NCBI RefSeq assembly: GCF_002563695.1
Contig: NZ_PDJI01000003.1
Location: 99,918 to 163,917, forward strand
Origin: Georgenia soli
GTDB taxonomy: Bacteria; Actinomycetota; Actinomycetes; Actinomycetales; Actinomycetaceae
Length of the DNA: 64,000 bases
Direction of reading: 5' to 3'
The notes under the pieces were generated by a model that saw only the letters and a list, made by a program, of their open reading frames with translations, made no database searches and had not been told where the DNA came from. Position numbers and translations under genes: made by a program. Shown here piece by piece: positions 9,105 through 18,316 of the stretch. Every line of letters begins with the position of its first letter. The stretch's first letter is position 1.

Positions 9105-10054
9105 GCTCCGGGCAGCCGAAGGTCCTTACCTTCGGAGAGACGATGGGTCTGTGCGCGAGTGCGGGCTTCGGTGCGTTCGCGCACCAGCCCGCAGCGGCCG
9201 TCAGCTTCGGTGGGGCCGAGAGCAACGTGGCCATCGGGTTGCAGCGTCTGGGTATCCCGACGACCTGGGTGAGTCGCCTCGGCGACGACCTCATCGGCCG
9301 GATGATCCTCAGAGGGCTTCGCGCGGAAGGCGTTGATGTGCGCGCGTCCGTCGATCCTGTGCGCCCGACGGGCTTCATGCTCAAGGAGCGCACATCCGCA
9401 TCAGAGACCAACGTGCTCTTCTACCGTGCCGGCTCAGCCGCGAGCCACATGACCCCGGACGACCTTCCACTCGACGACCTCGCACAGTGGGACCTCCTGC
9501 ACATCACAGGCATCATGCCGGCTCTCAGCGACTCCGCGCGTGAAACAACCCTCGCCGCGGTCGCCCGCGCCCACGATGTGGGGGTGCCCATCTCGCTGGA
9601 CATCAACTATCGCTCACGCCTGTGGAGCCAGGACGATGCAGCGGCATTCGTGCGCGAGGTCATCGCGCGATGCCGCTACGTCTTCGCTGGTGACGACGAG
9701 GCGCGGATCGTCGTCGCCGGACAGCATGAACCGGTCGATCTCGCCAAAGGCCTCGTCGACCTTGGCGCCAAGACGGCCGTCGTCAAACTCGGCCCGAATG
9801 GTGCCCTGGCTCTCGACGGAGGTGAGATCACGGTGATGCCTTCGGTCCCGGTCAGCCAGGTCATCGACACCGTGGGGGCAGGTGACGCGTTCGTCGCCGG
9901 CTTCCTCGCGGAACGTCTCCACGGCGCGTCCATCCACGACGCAATGCGTACGGCCGTTAGATCTGGCGCGATGCTCTGCGAGGCACCGGGCGACTGGGAG
10001 GGCGCACCCGACCGCAGTCGGCTAGAGCGTTCCGGCGATCCCGTCACACGCTGA
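9101..10054 (+). CDS. kdgK: PfkB-family 2-keto-3-deoxygluconate kinase
   Basis: This 317-residue ribokinase-fold kinase has the N-terminal substrate loop (SFGGAESNVAIGLQRLG) and the PfkB signature 2 with catalytic Asp (DTVGAGDAFVAGF) at ~265-277. The substrate is inferred from coupling (ATGA overlap) to the KDPG-type aldolase: phosphorylation of KDG gives the aldolase substrate. Length and layout are normal for KdgK. Specificity between gluconate- and galactonate-derived KDG cannot be read from the sequence. Confidence 0.88.
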   Translation: MSSGQPKVLTFGETMGLCASAGFGAFAHQPAAAVSFGGAESNVAIGLQRLGIPTTWVSRLGDDLIGRMILRGLRAEGVDVRASVDPVRPTGFMLKERTSASETNVLFYRAGSAASHMTPDDLPLDDLAQWDLLHITGIMPALSDSARETTLAAVARAHDVGVPISLDINYRSRLWSQDDAAAFVREVIARCRYVFAGDDEARIVVAGQHEPVDLAKGLVDLGAKTAVVKLGPNGALALDGGEITVMPSVPVSQVIDTVGAGDAFVAGFLAERLHGASIHDAMRTAVRSGAMLCEAPGDWEGAPDRSRLERSGDPVTR

Positions 10055-10420
10055 GGGGGATCGCCACGCTAGCCGACGGTTCGTCGCGGGGCCCAGTGGC
10101 TGAGGGAAACCCGTCGGACAGCCATTTCCCCCTTTGCCGGGCTTCTAGGACGAGTTCGTAGCGACCCCTGCTTGTCGAGTAGCAATGGTGGTCGTCAGCG
10201 GCGCGTCGGGGAATCGCCAAGAGTGTCATCGCCCGCGTGGGTCTGCCGTCGGCGGCCCAGGACTCGAACAGTCGGTCAGGTGGGGCTGTCGAGGTTCGCG
10301 GACTGGCCGGGGAGTTCATTGCCCTGGAGGCGTCCCAGTTTCCGACGTCGACGACGATCTGGAACATCGCACCGGCGCTCTAGGTGAAGTTCGGGCCGTA
10401 TGCGGCATTGCTCGCCGTCT
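10055..10420. other. Non-coding or decayed DNA
   Basis: No supported gene lies between kdgK and the YhcG remnant. A 107-codon minus-strand frame (10044-10367) exists but has no recognisable domain or ribosome site, and it lies in what looks like degraded DNA next to the remnant. Confidence 0.4.
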
Positions 10421-10860
10421 TCACCGTTGCCGCCGCGAGGCAGCAGTCCGGTCTCGACTAAGGACGTTGCGGGACCAGCCGTGCTCGACGGCCTGGGCGG
10501 CGTACCAGTCCGGCCGCGAGGGCTCGTCGAGACGGTCGAGCAGCACGGTGACGTGGCGCTTGGGGAGTTGTGCAGCAAGCTGGTGCACAAAAGCCGGGTC
10601 TGGCGAAGCCGCGGCGACCGCGCGCATGTACTGAAGGTTGCGCTGTGGCCGGCAGCAGGTCGTGCGCCAGGCGTTCGACGATCTCCGCGCCCCCATACCG
10701 TCTGTTCCTGTCGCTGCACCCGATCGAACCAATACAGCGCCAGTAGTTCGGTGTTCGCGGCCCGTGCCGCCCGCACCCTGGAAGTACGCACCCGCTGCTT
10801 GAACTCCTCCAGCAGCTCGCCGTACCCCTCGGGGACAGACGCTTCGAGGTTCTGGCTTGT
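10421..10860 (-). pseudogene. YhcG-family (DUF1016) nuclease, N-terminal remnant
   Basis: The minus strand encodes the N-terminal domain typical of YhcG proteins in two frames: VPEGYGELLEEFKQRV and RAANTELLALYW in one, then NLQYMRAVAAA, HVTVLLDRLDEP and DWYAAQAVEHGWSRNVL in the other. The frameshift between them is near 10690. The sequence stops after the WSRN block, so the linker and nuclease domain are absent here; a nuclease-domain remnant lies 9 kb to the left on the same strand. The gene is dead as it stands. Confidence 0.75.
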
Positions 10861-11074
10861 CACGCCTGCGCCGCCATCCTGCCGCCTCGGAGCGGCCGCC
10901 CGACCTCCGACACGGCAACTCCGGGACCTGTCTGGCGGGGCACCCGGGCGGCCAGCCAGCGCGTGGATGGTCATCTCGCGAGGGCAACCTGACGCCGCGG
11001 CACAACTGCCGTGGGCTAACGAGGATTTTTCTTGGCGGCGATGGAACGAAACCCTTGCATGTAGCAGTGAGCAG

Positions 11075-11087
11075 GTGATTAGATCAC
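11075..11087. promoter_or_regulatory. Candidate FadR-type operator in the gntR leader
   Basis: GTGAT-TAG-ATCAC is a perfect 5-3-5 inverted repeat ending six bases before the regulator's ATG. Position and symmetry suit autorepression by a GntR/FadR dimer. Related half-sites (TGATCAC at ~11819, AGTGATCAG at ~21324) lie just ahead of the two neighbouring transcription units. Confidence 0.5.
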
Positions 11088-11092
11088 TTTCC

Positions 11093-11803
11093 ATGTCAGT
11101 GCCGCAGCCGCGAGTCGAACCAGTGACCCGAGCCACGCTCACTTCCACTCTGGTCGCCGCCGTGGTGGACATGATCAGCGAGCAGGGGCTTACGCCCGGG
11201 ATGAAGATCGGCCCGCAGCGTGAGTTGGCTGCCCGGTTCGGTGTTGCGGTGCCAACCATGCGGGAGGCGCTCCGCCGCCTTGAGGGTCTGGGGATCCTGT
11301 CGTTCAAGCACGGGTCGGGCATCTACGTGGGGGAGAACTTCGACCGGAGTGTGCTGCCGAACGCGGTCGCCCCGCGCGCCGACCGGCAGCAGCTCATCGA
11401 GCTCACTGAGGCTCGGGTGGTGATCGAGCCCGCGATCGCCGGGCAGGCCGCGGCGGTGCGTGCCCCAGGTGGCCTGGCTCTCCTTGAGGAGCACCTGGCC
11501 GATGCACGCCGATGCCTGGAGCTGAATGACGACCGACTGTGGAAGGTCAACATCGATCTCCACCGGGCGATCGGCGCTACTGCGGGCAACCGAATCATCG
11601 AAGAGGTTCTGGACTCGATCCTGCTCATCCACGCCGAGGAGCAGCGCCAGATCCTGGTGCTTCACGGGGACCCCGACGCGGATCACGCCGAGCACGAGGA
11701 GATCGTCCGCCTTATCACCGCCGGCAGGGTCAAGGAGGTGAGCGAGCTCATGCGCCGTCACTTGATCGACGTCGTCGGCGCGATTAGTACACCCGACCCC
11801 TGA
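11093..11803 (+). CDS. GntR-family transcriptional regulator, FadR subfamily
   Basis: This 236-residue protein has an N-terminal winged helix (residues ~20-80: GPQRELAARFGVAVPTMREA, then FKHGSGIYVGE) and a C-terminal all-helical FCD ligand domain with spaced His/Asp residues (DLHRAIG, HAEHEEI, MRRHL). The frame stays open far upstream, but only ATG 11093 gives the normal family start. FadR-type members commonly repress sugar-acid operons and are released by an acid intermediate. It precedes the glycosidase/dehydratase operon by 37 nt, so it is the likely regulator of that cluster. Confidence 0.88.
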   Translation: MSVPQPRVEPVTRATLTSTLVAAVVDMISEQGLTPGMKIGPQRELAARFGVAVPTMREALRRLEGLGILSFKHGSGIYVGENFDRSVLPNAVAPRADRQQLIELTEARVVIEPAIAGQAAAVRAPGGLALLEEHLADARRCLELNDDRLWKVNIDLHRAIGATAGNRIIEEVLDSILLIHAEEQRQILVLHGDPDADHAEHEEIVRLITAGRVKEVSELMRRHLIDVVGAISTPDP

Positions 11804-11840
11804 CACGCGAACCAACACTGATCACAACGAGGTGACCACC

Positions 11841-13022
11841 ATGCCCAAGACCACCCGCATTGCTGGGGCGGCCGTTGCCGGCGCGCTCCTGTTCAGCGCC
11901 GGCGCCGCCGGGTCGGCCGCAGCGCAGCCCACGAGCCCCGGCCAGCCACCGAGCGGCCCCGAGCGCCAGGACACGTGCCCCCTCGCTGGCGCCGAGATCA
12001 CCGCCACCGCCTCCATAGATTCCGAGCGCACCGATCTGTTCGCCGGGTATGGCGACTCGGGGCAGGGCTGGACCGGAGGTGACAGCACCTACTCCGTCCA
12101 GCTCCGCGACGGCTCCCTGGCGTGGATCTTCTCTGATACCTTCCTCGGCCCGGTCCACGAGGACGGTAGTCGGCCAGAGTCGACGCCGTTCCTTAACAAC
12201 TCGATCATCGTGCAGGACGGGCAGGACCTCACCACCGTCACAGGCGGGAGTGAGGGAGCCCCCGAGAGCATCGTGGGGCCGGGCACCGACAGCGACTGGA
12301 GCTGGTTCGGCGCTGGCCTGCGCACCCGCACGGGGGATCTGCAGGTCGGCGTGCTGGAGTTCGCACGCTTCGGCGAGGGCTACTGGGACTGGGGCTGGTC
12401 CAGCAACTCGCTCGCCACCATCGACACCGACAGCTGGGAGCTCGTCGACGTCCAACCGCTGCCCTCCGACGGCAACATCCAGTGGGCCTCGTGGTATCAG
12501 CGCATCGGCGGCCACGTGTACGTCTACGGCGTGGAGGACCTCGGTGCGGAGAAGTACCTCCATGTCGCGAAGGTGCTGGGCGGGGACCTGACCGCCCTGG
12601 ACCGCTGGCGTTACTGGGATGGTGCGAGCTGGCAGACCGACGAGACCGCCTCAACGCGGGTGCTCAAGGACGTAGCCAACGAGTACAGCGTCACCCCCTA
12701 TCGGGACGGCTACCTCTTGGTCACCCAGGACACCTCGACGCCCTTCAGTAGCGAGATCCGGGCCTACACCAGCTGCTCACCGGTGGGTCCGTTCAGCAAC
12801 CCCACGACCCTCTACCACATGCCCGAGGTCGGTTCCGCGGGCACGTACGGCAACCCGAACGTCATCGCATACAACGCCCACGAGCATCCCGAGCTGCGCG
12901 AGGGCGACACCCTCCTGGTGACCTACAACGTCAACTCGATGGACTCCTCCGACCTGTACAACGACGTCTCGATCTACCGCCCCCGGTTCATCAAGGTTGA
13001 GCTCGACGTCACCACCCCCTGA
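11841..13022 (+). CDS. Secreted DUF4185-type beta-propeller protein
   Basis: This 393-residue protein has a Sec signal peptide (hydrophobic core GAAVAGALLFSAGAAG, likely cleavage after SAAA) and an export-ready acidic body. The start of the mature domain (FAGYGDSGQGWTGGDSTYS followed by AWIFSDTFLG) matches the DUF4185/DUF5005 group of predicted five-bladed-propeller, glycoside-hydrolase-like proteins. I cannot identify catalytic residues. GAGGTG eight bases ahead supports ATG 11841. As the first structural gene of a sugar operon it may bind or trim the polymer outside the cell. Confidence 0.72.
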   Translation: MPKTTRIAGAAVAGALLFSAGAAGSAAAQPTSPGQPPSGPERQDTCPLAGAEITATASIDSERTDLFAGYGDSGQGWTGGDSTYSVQLRDGSLAWIFSDTFLGPVHEDGSRPESTPFLNNSIIVQDGQDLTTVTGGSEGAPESIVGPGTDSDWSWFGAGLRTRTGDLQVGVLEFARFGEGYWDWGWSSNSLATIDTDSWELVDVQPLPSDGNIQWASWYQRIGGHVYVYGVEDLGAEKYLHVAKVLGGDLTALDRWRYWDGASWQTDETASTRVLKDVANEYSVTPYRDGYLLVTQDTSTPFSSEIRAYTSCSPVGPFSNPTTLYHMPEVGSAGTYGNPNVIAYNAHEHPELREGDTLLVTYNVNSMDSSDLYNDVSIYRPRFIKVELDVTTP

Positions 13023-13047
13023 CCCCTTTCACGACGAGGTGAGAACT

Positions 13048-14325
13048 GTGAAGCGCAAGACCCTTCTGGTTACCGGAGCGACCGCCTCCCTGGCCATGAT
13101 CCTGGCCGCCTGCGGCGGCACCGACGACGGTGAAGGCGCCGGAAACGAAGGCGGTGAGGACGTCACGCTCGGCTTTTACACCGACAAGGCCGCGTGGGAG
13201 CCCAGCTTCGACGCGATGAACGAGGAATCGCAGAAGAGTGGGATGACGCTGGACTTCACCGGCTACTCCGACCCCACCGCCTTCGACTCCTTCATCAAGC
13301 AGTCATTCCGCACAGACTCCGTGCCGGACCTGTTCACGTGGCACACCGGTGGCCAGCTCGCCGACCTCGTCGACCAGGGGCTTGTCGCGGAGACCACCGA
13401 CCTCTGGGCGGAGGCCGAAGCCAACGGCTCGGTGCCCGAGGGCCTTATCGACAACTACACCTACGACGGCAAGCAGTACTGCGTGCCGCTGAACGTCGCC
13501 TACTGGCCGGTGTACTACAACAAGGCGGTCTTCGAGGAGTACGACCTGGAGGTCCCCGAGAGCTGGGCCGACCTGATGGAGATCGCCCAGACCCTGGTCG
13601 ACAACGGCGAGGTGCCCTTCCACCAGATGAACATCATCTTTGAGTTCGTCTGGTTCCAGGCGATGCTCGCCGGCAACTCCCCGGAAAGCTATCAGGGGCT
13701 GCAGACCGGTGACGCGAGCTACACCGACCCCGAGGTCGTCGAGGTCATGGAGCAGTGGAAGCACATGATCGACAGCGGCTACTTCATCGACCCTGGTGTC
13801 ACGACCGACCCGCAGACGCTGCTCGCGAACGGTGACGTCGCTATGGCGTACTTCGGCACCTTCTTCACCGGTCAGCTCACGGACATCGACGCGAAGTCGG
13901 GCGAGGACTACGGCGTCTTCACGATGCCGAACATGAACCCGGACGTCGAGAACCGGCAGATGATCCTCGAGACCGGCCCGCTGTGCGTGGGTGTGGGGTC
14001 GGAGAACGAGCAAGCGGCGCTGGACTACAGCGCCTGGTGGATGACCGACGAAGCGCAGACGACGTGGTCCTCAGAGCGTGGGGACGTGTCCTTCAACCCC
14101 AACGCAGACGTCGCCGATCCCGAACTCTCGGCGCTGGTGGAAGAGGTGACCGGCGAAGGGTCGAACTACACGATCCAGCAGCGGTACCTCGAGGCCAACC
14201 CGCTGCCCGTCTACACGCTGTCCACCGAGGTCTTCGGAGACTTCGTGACCAATGCGCCCGACCCGATGCCTGGCCTTGAGCGGCTGCAGGCCGAGGCCGA
14301 GGCGTACTGGGCCGACCAGAAGTGA
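13048..14325 (+). CDS. CUT1-type ABC transporter solute-binding lipoprotein
   Basis: This 425-residue extracellular binding protein starts at GTG 13048 after GAGGTGAG and has a lipoprotein signal ending in the lipobox LAAC (Cys ~20). The fold features are standard for family 1 binders (GKQYCVPLNVAYWPVYYNKA, NGDVAMAYFGTFFTGQL). It is the binding component for the two permeases that follow. Overall similarity to the binding protein at 2041 is low by eye, implying a different ligand. Confidence 0.92.
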   Translation: MKRKTLLVTGATASLAMILAACGGTDDGEGAGNEGGEDVTLGFYTDKAAWEPSFDAMNEESQKSGMTLDFTGYSDPTAFDSFIKQSFRTDSVPDLFTWHTGGQLADLVDQGLVAETTDLWAEAEANGSVPEGLIDNYTYDGKQYCVPLNVAYWPVYYNKAVFEEYDLEVPESWADLMEIAQTLVDNGEVPFHQMNIIFEFVWFQAMLAGNSPESYQGLQTGDASYTDPEVVEVMEQWKHMIDSGYFIDPGVTTDPQTLLANGDVAMAYFGTFFTGQLTDIDAKSGEDYGVFTMPNMNPDVENRQMILETGPLCVGVGSENEQAALDYSAWWMTDEAQTTWSSERGDVSFNPNADVADPELSALVEEVTGEGSNYTIQQRYLEANPLPVYTLSTEVFGDFVTNAPDPMPGLERLQAEAEAYWADQK

Positions 14326-14425
14326 CAGTGCCGGTGGGTGCGGGCCTCCCGCACCCACCGGTCAGCACCGAGCAGGCAGCGCGAGCCTCCGGCCCGGTCG
14401 TCTCAGGAAAGGAGAGGGCACCCGC

Positions 14426-15355
14426 ATGGCCGCCCCCACCGTCACCGCACCAGCGGCACCAGTTCGCCCCGCTCCCCAGAATCCCACCCGAGACGCATAT
14501 CGGTGGCCCGCCAGAGTCTTCGTCCTACCCGGGCTGCTCATTGTCGCGGTCCTGCTCTACCTGCCGTTCGTCTGGACCTCGTACCTGAGCCTGACCGAGT
14601 ACAACGGACTGGGTGACCCGGAGTTCGTGGGCCTGGAGAAGTACCAGGCGATGTTCGCCGACGCCGGCTTCGCCACCTCCCTGCGTAACACCCTCTTCTG
14701 GGTGCTCGGCACCCTGGTGTTCCCCGTCGGCTTCGGTCTATTAATCGCCGTGCTCGCCCACGGCATCAAGGGATCCTTCTGGTACCGGGTTCCGTTCTTG
14801 CTGCCCTACGCGATCTCTGGGGTCGCGGTGGGAGTCATCTGGACCTTCATCCTCCAGAGCGGCGGGGCGCTGGATGAGGCGCTTATGTTCCTCAACCTCC
14901 CGGGCGCCGACCTGCGCTGGCTCCTGGACGCCCCTCTCAACACCTTCGTGATGATCGCCGCGGCCACCTGGCAGGGGGCTGGCGTGAACGCGCTGCTGTT
15001 CGGGATCGGCCTGCAGTCCATTCCCAAGGAGCCGATCGAGGCGGCACGGCTGGACGGAGCGTCCGGCTGGACGCTGTTCCGCACCATGACGTGGCCCATG
15101 CTCACGCCGCTGACCACCGTCGTGATCGGGCTGTCCATCGTCGGGTCCCTGAAGCAGTTCGACATCATCTGGGCCATGACCAAGGGGGGCCCCGGGGCGT
15201 CCTCCGAGACGCTGGCGCTGACGATGTACAAGGAGACCTTCGTCAGCAACGACTACGGGTTCGGTGCCGCGGTGGCGGTCTTCCTCACCGTGGTCACCGT
15301 CGCGGCCTCGGTGATCTACCTGCGCCGTCAGCTCGCCGATGCGAAGGGGGCTTAG
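14426..15355 (+). CDS. ABC transporter permease, MalF/UgpA type
   Basis: This 309-residue permease has an N-terminal Ala/Pro-rich tail, a first helix at ~35-58 (VFVLPGLLIVAVLLYLPFVW) and the EAA loop (IPKEPIEAARLDGASGWTLF). ATG 14426 is preceded by AGGAAAGGAG. The 100-nt gap after the binding-protein gene contains an inverted repeat (GCGGGCCTCCCGCACCCACC region) that could attenuate permease expression relative to the binding protein. Confidence 0.9.
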   Translation: MAAPTVTAPAAPVRPAPQNPTRDAYRWPARVFVLPGLLIVAVLLYLPFVWTSYLSLTEYNGLGDPEFVGLEKYQAMFADAGFATSLRNTLFWVLGTLVFPVGFGLLIAVLAHGIKGSFWYRVPFLLPYAISGVAVGVIWTFILQSGGALDEALMFLNLPGADLRWLLDAPLNTFVMIAAATWQGAGVNALLFGIGLQSIPKEPIEAARLDGASGWTLFRTMTWPMLTPLTTVVIGLSIVGSLKQFDIIWAMTKGGPGASSETLALTMYKETFVSNDYGFGAAVAVFLTVVTVAASVIYLRRQLADAKGA

Positions 15356-15358
15356 TCC

Positions 15359-16174
15359 ATGGCAGACAAGATCCGTAAGGGCATCCTGCTAATCCTCGGC
15401 CTGCTCTGGCTGCTGCCCGTCTACCTCATGCTCGCCAACGCAGCCAAGACGAACGACCAGTACGGGGTCGTGTCCGTCTGGCAAGCCGTGGGCGCGTCCG
15501 GGCTCTTCGAGAACGTCAGCCAGGCGTGGACTCGCGGACGAATCTCCGAGGGCATCGCCTCCACCGCCCTGTACAGCGTCGTCGCGCCGGCCCTGGCCGT
15601 ACTCATTGGTGCCGCCACCGGGTTCGCGATTGTCGCGCTGCGGCTGAAGCACGGCTTCTTCTGGTTCGTGGTGATCTTCTCCGCGACGGTCTTCCCGCTG
15701 CAGATGCTGTTGATGCCGCTGTTCATCGGATACGTGGAGACCGGGCTGTACGACACCCGCACCGGCATGATCCTCGTCTACACGGTCATCTCCGTGCCCT
15801 TCGCCGCCTTCGTCATGCGGAACTTCTTCACCGGCGTGGCCTACCAGGTGTTCGAGGCCGCCGTGATGGACGGGGCGTCCACCTGGCGCATCTTCTGGCG
15901 CATCTACCTCCCGATGTCCACCAGTGCGCTCGTCGCGATCTTCATTCTGCAGGCGACGCTCATCTGGAACGACCTGCTGCTCGGCCTCACGCTCACGCAG
16001 TCCTCCGAGACCCGCCCGGTGATGACGGCGCTCTCGGCGCTGCAGACCACCTACGGCGGATCGACGATGCCCACGGTCCTGGCCGGTGGCCTGATCGTCT
16101 CGATCCCGACGGTGTTGCTCTTCCTGCTCACCCAGCGGGCCTTCACCCGGGGCCTCGCCCTGGGCCAGTTCTGA
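15359..16174 (+). CDS. ABC transporter permease, MalG/UgpE type
   Basis: This is the second permease of the CUT1 importer, 271 residues, starting four bases after the previous stop. Unlike the MalG protein at 4329 it lacks a long N-terminal tail and begins almost directly with a membrane helix (GILLILGLLWLLPVYLML). The EAA loop is recognisable (YQVFEAAVMDGASTWRIFWR). No ATPase gene accompanies it, as in the first cluster. Confidence 0.9.
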   Translation: MADKIRKGILLILGLLWLLPVYLMLANAAKTNDQYGVVSVWQAVGASGLFENVSQAWTRGRISEGIASTALYSVVAPALAVLIGAATGFAIVALRLKHGFFWFVVIFSATVFPLQMLLMPLFIGYVETGLYDTRTGMILVYTVISVPFAAFVMRNFFTGVAYQVFEAAVMDGASTWRIFWRIYLPMSTSALVAIFILQATLIWNDLLLGLTLTQSSETRPVMTALSALQTTYGGSTMPTVLAGGLIVSIPTVLLFLLTQRAFTRGLALGQF

Positions 16175-16192
16175 CGAAAGGAAGGACCTCTC

Positions 16193-16996
16193 GTGTCTGA
16201 CACAAGCTGGGCCGGGCGCACCGTCCTGGTCACCGGAGCCGGCGCCGGCATCGGCCGCGGTATCGCGGACCTCCTCGTCGAGGGAGGAGCCACAGTCATT
16301 GGGGTCGACCGCGACACCGACGCCCTCGCCGCAGCCGAAGGCGCCGGGGGTCCGGGGAGGTTCGAGGCCGCGCCCGCGGACGTCACTGACCGTGAGCAAC
16401 TGGCCGCTGTCGCCGAGCGGGTCTCCGCCGATCACGGTGGGCTTGACGGACTGGTGTGCGCCGCGGGGATACAGCGATACGGCAGTGTCGACACCACCGA
16501 TCCCCGCACCTACGCCGAGGTCATGGACGTCAACGTCGGTGGGGCGTTCCACGCCTGCGCGGTCGGCGTGCCACTGATCCGCGCCCGTGGCGGGGGTGCG
16601 GTCGTGCTCGTCTCCTCCGCGCAGGCCTACGCCACGCAGAGGGACGTCGCCGCCTACGCGGCGAGCAAGTCCGCCTTACTGGGGCTCATGCGCGCCATGG
16701 CCATCGACCACGCCCCCCAGGGGATCCGGGTCAACGCCGTGTGCCCCGGATCCATCGACACGCCCATGCTGCGCTGGGCCGCATCCCTGTTCAGCCAGGG
16801 CAGAACGCCCGACGAGGTCGTGGCCGACTGGGGCAGCACCCACCCCGTTGGCCGGGTGGGAACCACCCGCGAAGTCGCTGAGGCGGTGGCGTTCCTCCTG
16901 TCCGCACGCGCCGCATTCATCACCGGAGCTGATCTCAAGGTCGACGGCGGGCTCACCGCCGGTCTGGCCGCCGCACTACCGAAGGCAGAGGCATGA
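16193..16996 (+). CDS. SDR-family dehydrogenase
   Basis: This 267-residue classical short-chain dehydrogenase has the nucleotide motif TGAGAGIG (residues ~13-20), the VSS serine at ~142 and the catalytic Y155-x3-K159 (YAASK), then the family tail with DGGLTAG. D38 (GVDRD) at the end of beta-2 favours NAD over NADP. The GTG start follows AAGGAAGG. Between sugar transport genes and a sugar-acid dehydratase it probably oxidises the sugar to a lactone or keto-sugar. Overlaps the next gene by four bases. Confidence 0.9.
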   Translation: MSDTSWAGRTVLVTGAGAGIGRGIADLLVEGGATVIGVDRDTDALAAAEGAGGPGRFEAAPADVTDREQLAAVAERVSADHGGLDGLVCAAGIQRYGSVDTTDPRTYAEVMDVNVGGAFHACAVGVPLIRARGGGAVVLVSSAQAYATQRDVAAYAASKSALLGLMRAMAIDHAPQGIRVNAVCPGSIDTPMLRWAASLFSQGRTPDEVVADWGSTHPVGRVGTTREVAEAVAFLLSARAAFITGADLKVDGGLTAGLAAALPKAEA

Positions 16997-18267
16997 CGAT
17001 CCCTGGAAGCGGCCTGCGTATCGCCGAGATACGGGCCACCACCGTGACCGTCCCGCTGGAGGCACCGCTACGGCACAGCAACGGCGCCCACTGGGGGCGA
17101 TTCGTCCGGACCATCGTCGAGGTCGAGACGACCAGCGGTCTGGTGGGCCTCGGCGAGATGGGCGGGGGTGGACAGAGCGCCGAGGCGGCGATTGCGGCCC
17201 TCAATCCCTACCTCGTCGGTCACGATCCGGCGCGCACCGAGGCCCTCAGATTCATGCTGGCCAACCCCACTGCCAGCCTCTACAACAACCGGACCCAGCT
17301 GCTGGCCGCTGTTGAGTTCGCCTGCCTCGACCTCCTCGGTCAGCACACCGGTCTGCCCGTCCATGCCCTGCTCGGAGGGGCGGTCCGGGGCGAGGTGGAG
17401 TTCGCCAGCTACTTGTTCTACCGCTACGCCTCGGGTGACACCACCGGAGAAGTCCGCACTCCCGACCAGCTGGTGGATCACGCCTTGACTCTCAAGGCCG
17501 AGCACGGTTTCACCGTGCACAAACTCAAGGGGGGAGTGTTCCCGCCCGACTACGAGCGGGAGTGCTATCGGGCGCTGGCCGACGCGCTGCCAGGGGACCG
17601 GTTCCGCTACGACCCCAACGGGGCACTCAGCGTGGAAGAAGCGATTCGCTTCGCACGAGGCATCGAGGACCTCGACAACGACTACATCGAGGACCCCTGC
17701 TACGGACTCAACGGCATGCGCAGGCTCCGGGAGAACACCCGCATCCCGACCGCCACGAACACCGTCGTCGTTAACTTCGAGCAGCTGGCGGCCAACGTCC
17801 TGCACCCGGCCGTCGACGTCGTGCTCCTGGACACCACCTTCTGGGGTGGCATCCGCCCCTGCGTCAAGGCCGCCGGCGTGGCCGAGACGTTCCAGCTCGG
17901 GATCGCGGTGCACTCCTCCGGGGAGCTGGGCATCCAGCTGGCGACCATGCTGCACCTGGGAGCCGTCCTACCAAACCTCACGTTCGCTGCGGACGCCCAC
18001 TACCACCACCTGCTCGACGACGTGATCACCGGCGGCAAGATGCCCTACACCGACGGCCGGATCACCGTGCCCAGCGCCCCAGGGCTGGGCGTGAGTCTCG
18101 ACCGCGACAAGGTCGCGCAGTACTCCGAGCTGTACCGGGAGCTGGGTCCCTACGCCTACGACCGCGATCCCGGCAGACCGGACTGGTACCCCCTGCTGCC
18201 CAATGCCGACTTCGCCGACCCGCGCGTCACGGGCCGACCGGCCGCCCTGAGCAACAACTCCTACTGA
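16993..18267 (+). CDS. Enolase-superfamily sugar-acid dehydratase (glucarate-dehydratase-like)
   Basis: This 424-residue mandelate-racemase-type enolase shows the base pair K177-x-K179 (HKLKGG), metal ligands D207 (RYDPNG), E233 (YIEDPC) and N256 (ATNTVV), and the opposite-face base H307 (AVHSSGE). The Asp-Glu-Asn ligand set with K-x-K is the pattern of the glucarate dehydratase subgroup. It would remove water from an aldonate or aldarate to give a 2-keto-3-deoxy acid. The real substrate is open: neighbours (SDR, SMP-30 lactonase, glycosidase) favour an aldonate formed by oxidation of a released sugar over glucarate itself. Confidence 0.88.
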   Translation: MTIPGSGLRIAEIRATTVTVPLEAPLRHSNGAHWGRFVRTIVEVETTSGLVGLGEMGGGGQSAEAAIAALNPYLVGHDPARTEALRFMLANPTASLYNNRTQLLAAVEFACLDLLGQHTGLPVHALLGGAVRGEVEFASYLFYRYASGDTTGEVRTPDQLVDHALTLKAEHGFTVHKLKGGVFPPDYERECYRALADALPGDRFRYDPNGALSVEEAIRFARGIEDLDNDYIEDPCYGLNGMRRLRENTRIPTATNTVVVNFEQLAANVLHPAVDVVLLDTTFWGGIRPCVKAAGVAETFQLGIAVHSSGELGIQLATMLHLGAVLPNLTFAADAHYHHLLDDVITGGKMPYTDGRITVPSAPGLGVSLDRDKVAQYSELYRELGPYAYDRDPGRPDWYPLLPNADFADPRVTGRPAALSNNSY

Positions 18268-18316
18268 TCGCCCAGCCGACGCTGTGGCGCCGCATGCCGG
18301 CGCCAGGAAGGAACCG

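Noticed and set aside
10400..11092. 231-codon open extension ahead of the GntR regulator
   Set aside because: It is antisense to the YhcG remnant, arginine-rich and without a domain; the family start is at 11093.
2041..16174. An ATP-binding subunit for either CUT1 transporter
   Set aside because: No Walker A/signature protein is encoded between 1.2 and 22 kb; the only sugar ABC ATPase is the RbsA-type one at 26058-27578, which belongs to another transporter class.
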